A stretch of DNA of 24,502 bases from a virus. The stretch is from the IMG/VR virus record IMGVR_UViG_3300046460_000186, positions 1 to 24,502 of that record; one strand, 5' to 3'. The notes under the pieces were generated by a model. That model saw nothing but the letters and a program-made list of their open reading frames with translations, searched no databases and had not been told where the DNA came from. Both the position numbers and the translations under genes were made by a program. The first letter of the stretch is position 1; each line of letters starts with the position of its first letter. Positions 21,103 through 24,502 of this stretch are shown here, in pieces.

Positions 21103-21979
21103 GTTAGCTGACTACAGGCAATACCCTGTACAACCGCAGGAGGCAACCAGTATGGGGTATGTCTCTATACATCGCCAGTTTATGGATAGCCGCCTATACA
21201 AGGACTCTCAGGCAGTACACCTTTGGCTTCACCTTATCCTGAAGGCTAATCACGAACCAGCAACCGTTAAAACTGATATTGGACCTGTTGAAGTGGGGCG
21301 TGGTCAGATGCTGACGGGCAGGCCAACATTGGTTAGTGAAACATTCATACCGGACAACAAGGTGCGCAGCTTGCTTCGTACTTTTGAGTCAAAAGGGATG
21401 CTTCATATTAGCTCGATGGGGAAGAAATTTAGCCTTTTAACAATCGTGAAATATGACGATTATCAAGCTAAAAATTGTCCAACGGTTGTCCAACGGTTGT
21501 CCAACGAGAGCGCCAGTAACGGCAAGCCTCTCAGCGGAGATTGTCCAACGGTTGTCCAACGGTTGTCCATAAACAATAATATAAATAATATCTCTAATAC
21601 TGACGTATTAGAGAGTGCCTCAGCAGACAAAAAGTCTGAAAAGAAAAAGCCTTCCCTCAGTTGCCAGCAAGTCGTCGATTCTTATCACGAGTTACTTCCT
21701 GAAGCCCCAAAAGTCCGAGCGATGAATGATAAACGCAAAAACCAGATTCAGACATTCTGGCGGAAGGCGGGAGTTATTACTCGTCAGCTAGATGGGCATG
21801 GGTTCACCCTGGAAGACTGGAAGTCCTACCTGAGTTACGTTGCGTCAAACTGCCGGTGGATGTTCGAGGAAAGACCGAACAATCAGCGAGGAACCGTGTG
21901 GCACAAGAAAGGATTCGACTACCTGCTGAATGACAATACATACCTGAAGGTTCGCGAGGGAGAGCACGATGACCGTTGA
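21089..21979 (+). CDS. phage replication initiator (lambda O / P22 gp18 role)
   Basis: A 296-residue initiator that should bind the iterons lying inside its own gene and recruit the helicase encoded downstream. The N-terminal half is a winged-helix domain: GYVSIHRQFMDSRLYKDSQA, then VGRGQMLTGRPTLVSETFIP, VRSLLRTFESKGMLHISS and SLLTIVKYDDYQ. A low-complexity linker encoded by the origin follows (CPTVVQRLS twice, then Asn-rich). The C-terminal domain from about residue 190 (CQQVVDSYHELLPEAPKVRA, then FTLEDWKSYLSYVASN) probably contacts the helicase. The gene is flanked by the overlapping small frame and by the 76-residue gene (11-base overlap). Confidence 0.87.
   Translation: MGVVKLADYRQYPVQPQEATSMGYVSIHRQFMDSRLYKDSQAVHLWLHLILKANHEPATVKTDIGPVEVGRGQMLTGRPTLVSETFIPDNKVRSLLRTFESKGMLHISSMGKKFSLLTIVKYDDYQAKNCPTVVQRLSNESASNGKPLSGDCPTVVQRLSINNNINNISNTDVLESASADKKSEKKKPSLSCQQVVDSYHELLPEAPKVRAMNDKRKNQIQTFWRKAGVITRQLDGHGFTLEDWKSYLSYVASNCRWMFEERPNNQRGTVWHKKGFDYLLNDNTYLKVREGEHDDR
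21475..21614. other. phage replication origin: 11-base iterons, AT-rich segment and palindrome
   Basis: Six 11-base repeats of TTGTCCAACGG lie in two groups of three (21475-21507 and 21541-21571; the third copy of each group is altered at its end). The groups are separated by 33 bases, three repeat lengths. A segment rich in A and T follows, then a perfect ten-base inverted repeat TCTCTAATAC-TGAC-GTATTAGAGA at 21591-21614. Iterons, AT-rich DNA and inverted repeat inside the initiator gene is the layout of lambda ori. Confidence 0.88.
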
Positions 21980-22199
21980 AAAATCACCTATGTCAAACAG
22001 AGAGCTTGTTGATGCTGCAATAGAGCTTGCTGGCAAGTTTTACTCCATGCAAGGTTATACGCACCGACCTGGCTTTAAATACTGGGAGTCACCACATCCT
22101 CAGGAGCAGTTAGTATTCGAAATGGCATGTCAGGCATTCGAGTTTATTCGCGGTTCTGATGTCATGGACGCTGTGGCTGATTTGGAGGATGAGGAATGA
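21969..22199 (+). CDS. hypothetical phage protein in the replication module (76 aa)
   Basis: The product starts MTVEKSPMSNRELVDAAIEL, continues AGKFYSMQGYTHRPGFKYWE, then QEQLVFEMACQAFEFIRG and an acidic end AVADLEDEE. It is mostly helical. GGGAG lies just upstream. It overlaps the initiator gene by 11 bases and the helicase start by 4 (ATGA), so the three are co-translated. A role as a small replication accessory factor is plausible from position only. Confidence 0.75.
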   Translation: MTVEKSPMSNRELVDAAIELAGKFYSMQGYTHRPGFKYWESPHPQEQLVFEMACQAFEFIRGSDVMDAVADLEDEE

Positions 22200-23629
22200 T
22201 TGACAACCTGTTTGCACCACCGCACAGCACTGAAGCTGAGCAGGCGGTGATCGGCGGATTACTTCTTGATGACGACAGTAGTGAGAGAACGCAGAAGGTT
22301 TTGTCGCTACTCAAGCCAGAATCATTCTATAGCCGTCCGCATAAAGTCCTGTACGAAGAAATGACTCGCATGTACCGCGAGCAGAAGCCAGTTGATGGAT
22401 TAACACTTTTCGATGAACTTGAGCGCAAGGGTATCACTGAGGCGGTTGGTGGCTTTGCTTACATCGCTGAGATTGCCAAAAACACACCAAGCGCAGCAAA
22501 CATCGTTGCCTACGCAATGCAGGTGCGGGAAACGGCAATGGAGCGGTTCGGTATTCAACGCATGACTGAGGCTACAGAGCTTCTCTACGCGCGCAACGGA
22601 ATGACCGCTACCCAGAAGTACGAAGCAATTCAAACTCTCTTCACACAACTTTCTGACCACGCTAAAACCGGTTCACGCAAAGGGCTTCGCTCCTTCGGTG
22701 AGGTAATGGAAGATTGGGTGGAGGATTTGGAGAAACGGTTTGATCCTTCAGGTGAGCAGCGCGGAATGAGCACCGGTATACCATCGCTTGATCGTATGTT
22801 GTCGCCGAAAGGCCTAGTCAAAGGCTCACTGTTCGTTATCGGCGCTCGCCCTAAAATGGGAAAGACCACGCTTTACAGCCAGATGGCAATCAACTGTGCC
22901 GTTCGGGAGAGAAAGCCTTCCCTGCTGTTCAGCCTAGAGATGCCAAGCGATCAGATCCTGGAAAAGCTTGTAGGACAGAAGTCTGGTGTAAACCCGAACA
23001 TTTTCTACATGCCAGCAAATGAAGATTCTGATGAAGCATATGAAGGTGACTATGGCGGAGACTTTGATAAAGCCATTAAGACAGCGCACCGACTGAGTGA
23101 AATCGACATGCTCTACATCGATGACACCCCAGGACTGTCTCTGGCCCACATCGTAAGCGAAAGCCGCAGAATTAAACGCGAGAAGGGCTGTGTAGGAATG
23201 ATTCTTGTCGATTACCTGACGCTAATGACAGCCGAGAAAGCGGACCGTAACGACTTGGCCTACGGCATGATCACCAAAGGACTGAAGAACCTTGCAAAAG
23301 AGCTGGGGTGTGTCGTCGTTCTGCTTACTCAGCTAAACCGTGAGCTGGAGAAGCGCAATAACAAACGACCGCTACCGAGCGATTCCAGAGACACCGGTCA
23401 GATTGAGCAGGATTGTGATTACTGGGTGGGAATTCATCGCGAAGGTGCGTTTGATGACTCTGTTCCACCAGGAGAGACGGAGCTGATTTTGCGACTCAAT
23501 CGGCACGGTAAAACAGGAACTGTTTACTGCAATCAGGGTAATGGCGCAATCCATGATACTGACCAGCAGGAAGCGGCAAGCAAGCGGCGCGAACATCAAG
23601 ACAAACCGAAGAAGAAGGGAGGTTTTTAA
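22196..23629 (+). CDS. DnaB-type replicative helicase (P22 gene 12 type)
   Basis: A ring helicase that unwinds phage DNA at the fork, replacing the host DnaB and loader. The 477-residue protein has the DnaB N-terminal domain (PHSTEAEQAVIGGLLLDD, then SFYSRPHKVLYEEMTRMY and AYIAEIAKNTPSAANI). The RecA-like domain has Walker A GARPKMGKTT (216-225), LLFSLEMPSDQI, Walker B GMILVDY (about 334-340), VVLLTQLNRELEKR and the arginine-finger region LILRLNRHGKTGT. The end is basic (EHQDKPKKKGGF). The start overlaps the preceding stop as ATGA. Because the phage carries its own helicase it needs no lambda P-type loader in this region. Confidence 0.95.
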   Translation: MIDNLFAPPHSTEAEQAVIGGLLLDDDSSERTQKVLSLLKPESFYSRPHKVLYEEMTRMYREQKPVDGLTLFDELERKGITEAVGGFAYIAEIAKNTPSAANIVAYAMQVRETAMERFGIQRMTEATELLYARNGMTATQKYEAIQTLFTQLSDHAKTGSRKGLRSFGEVMEDWVEDLEKRFDPSGEQRGMSTGIPSLDRMLSPKGLVKGSLFVIGARPKMGKTTLYSQMAINCAVRERKPSLLFSLEMPSDQILEKLVGQKSGVNPNIFYMPANEDSDEAYEGDYGGDFDKAIKTAHRLSEIDMLYIDDTPGLSLAHIVSESRRIKREKGCVGMILVDYLTLMTAEKADRNDLAYGMITKGLKNLAKELGCVVVLLTQLNRELEKRNNKRPLPSDSRDTGQIEQDCDYWVGIHREGAFDDSVPPGETELILRLNRHGKTGTVYCNQGNGAIHDTDQQEAASKRREHQDKPKKKGGF

Positions 23630-23910
23630 TGAACGGCAAATCACCATTTCAAGAGGTTGCTTCAAACCCACGCTTCGCGGCTGTGCTGGATAAGTGTCTT
23701 GACGAGGAAGAGCTTATTGAACAGTTCGAACGCATCAGCGGAGTAACCAGGCCAAGAACGCCACGAAACGGAATTGAGGCGATGGTTGATGAAGTAACCG
23801 GATTCCGGGAGTCGCAGTGGAAGGATTTCTTTGAAGCGTTCATTCCTTTCGCCTGGGAATGCGTCTGGCTTCGCTGGGCAGAGCGAGACAATGAGGAATT
23901 CTGGCAATGA
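23629..23910 (+). CDS. hypothetical phage protein (93 aa)
   Basis: The product starts MNGKSPFQEVASNPRFAAVL, then LDEEELIEQFERISGVTRP, EAMVDEVTGFRESQWKDFF, and ends ECVWLRWAERDNEEFWQ. It is acidic and helical with several Trp near the end. I do not recognise a function. Start and stop overlap the neighbours (TAATG with the helicase, ATGA with the 30-residue frame). It begins the nin-like region of small genes after the replication module. Confidence 0.78.
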   Translation: MNGKSPFQEVASNPRFAAVLDKCLDEEELIEQFERISGVTRPRTPRNGIEAMVDEVTGFRESQWKDFFEAFIPFAWECVWLRWAERDNEEFWQ

Positions 23911-23999
23911 CACTTTACATCACACAAGCTCTCGCAGGGCTATCAGCAACGGTAGCCCTTTTTTATTGGCTGAAGCCAGCAACTAAAGGTGAGAGGTAA
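23907..23999 (+). CDS. possible 30-residue membrane peptide
   Basis: An ATG at 23907 overlaps the preceding stop (ATGA) and opens a 30-codon frame. It encodes MTLYITQALAGLSATVALFY followed by WLKPATKGER: one hydrophobic segment of about 19 residues and a short basic tail. That is the layout of a single-span membrane peptide with the tail in the cytoplasm. Overlapping translation and proper topology are the only evidence. Confidence 0.5.
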   Translation: MTLYITQALAGLSATVALFYWLKPATKGER

Positions 24000-24006
24000 G
24001 GGCGGT

Positions 24007-24495
24007 ATGAACATTGTTCTTGAAGCAATGAAATTTGCAGCAGAAGTGCACAAAGACCAGAAACGTAAATTCACTGGCAATCCATATTTCAACCACCTGT
24101 CAGAAGTCGCAGGCATCGTTAGAACGGTTCAATCAACAAGCAATATCGTACAGGCCGTTGCGTGGCTTCATGATTCCATTGAAGACCAGGGCATTAGCGG
24201 AGAAGAAATAGAAAATCGGTTCGGCAGTCTTGTTCGTATAGCCGTAGAGGCATTATCAGATCTCGAAACCGGGACGCGTGAAGAGCGCAAGCGGTTAAGC
24301 CGCGAGAGATTGGCAGATAAGCCCGGATGGATTCAGGACATCAAAGTCGCAGACATCATAAGTAACTGTTCAAGTGTGGCGATGCATGATCCCGAGTTTG
24401 CGGTTAAGTATCTTGCTGAAAAGCGATTGATGCTCGATGTTCTGCAAAATGCGAATCCTGAGCTGATCAAATTTGCGCGCCAAATCGTGGGCTAA
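24007..24495 (+). CDS. HD-domain hydrolase resembling RelA/SpoT-type and MESH1 enzymes (162 aa)
   Basis: The product starts MNIVLEAMKFAAEVHKDQKR. It has the metal-ligand pattern of HD hydrolases: His30 (PYFNHLSEV), His55-Asp56 in LHDSIEDQGI, and Asp116 in KVADIISN. The HDxxED motif and the KxAD...N motif are those of the (p)ppGpp hydrolase domain of SpoT and MESH1. The length of 162 is close to a single-domain hydrolase; no synthetase domain is present. The ATG at 24007 follows AAGGG closely; an in-frame GTG at 23989 is less likely. Hydrolysis of (p)ppGpp or a related nucleotide is inferred, not proven. Confidence 0.8.
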   Translation: MNIVLEAMKFAAEVHKDQKRKFTGNPYFNHLSEVAGIVRTVQSTSNIVQAVAWLHDSIEDQGISGEEIENRFGSLVRIAVEALSDLETGTREERKRLSRERLADKPGWIQDIKVADIISNCSSVAMHDPEFAVKYLAEKRLMLDVLQNANPELIKFARQIVG

Positions 24496-24502
24496 CACCC
24501 AG

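Overview
The window joins an enterobacterial chromosomal segment (1 to about 9533) to the first ~15 kb of a lambdoid prophage (about 9534 to 24502). The order folD - fimA - fimI - fimC - fimD - fimH - fimF - fimZ - fimY - tRNA-Arg(UCU) is the Salmonella-type arrangement of the type 1 fimbrial locus. The FimH and FimF sequences resemble the Salmonella proteins more than the E. coli ones. The GC-rich fim genes and sequence drift suggest a relative such as Enterobacter, Citrobacter or Leclercia, but the genus cannot be fixed from this window alone.

Host part. The 5' part of folD lies on the minus strand at the left edge. A 360-base spacer separates it from a complete fimbrial operon on the plus strand: major pilin, FimI pilin-like protein, periplasmic chaperone, outer-membrane usher, tip adhesin and adaptor. 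No invertible switch or FimB/FimE recombinase is visible. Two regulators lie on the minus strand instead: FimZ, a NarL-type response regulator, and FimY, a LuxR-like protein whose first codons include a cluster of rare arginine triplets. An AT-rich spacer of about 900 bases separates them. tRNA-Arg(UCU), called argU or fimU, follows with its own near-consensus promoter.

Prophage part. The phage is integrated in the 3' part of this tRNA gene, with a P22-type integrase immediately beyond it. A long leftward operon runs from pL near 19350 down to int. It encodes a lambda-type N antiterminator, a second N-like protein, a tandem-repeat protein, a possible CIII, an ERF recombinase, SSB, a DnaQ-fold exonuclease, several small proteins, an HNH homing endonuclease, Ead/Ea22-like proteins, Xis and Int. 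Several intrinsic terminators interrupt the first half of this operon, and boxA/boxB nut sites sit just after pL and after cro. The immunity region has a LexA-like CI, a YdaS-like Cro, paired operators of form TTACC-N4-GGTAA at oL and oR, CII, a pRE with a TTGC-N6-TTGC box, and an OOP-like terminator antisense to the end of cII. The rightward operon continues with a replication initiator gene carrying the iteron origin, a DnaB-type helicase (P22 gene 12 type) and the start of a nin-like region that includes an HD protein resembling RelA/SpoT-type hydrolases. Late genes and the distal attachment site lie beyond the window.

The most interesting points are: the prophage sits in the very tRNA known in Salmonella to limit FimY translation; two N-type antiterminators occur in one operon; the N leader has a tRNA-like loop; a homing endonuclease appears embedded in frame within a phage gene; and a 27-base tandem repeat encodes a protein with a hypervariable dipeptide.
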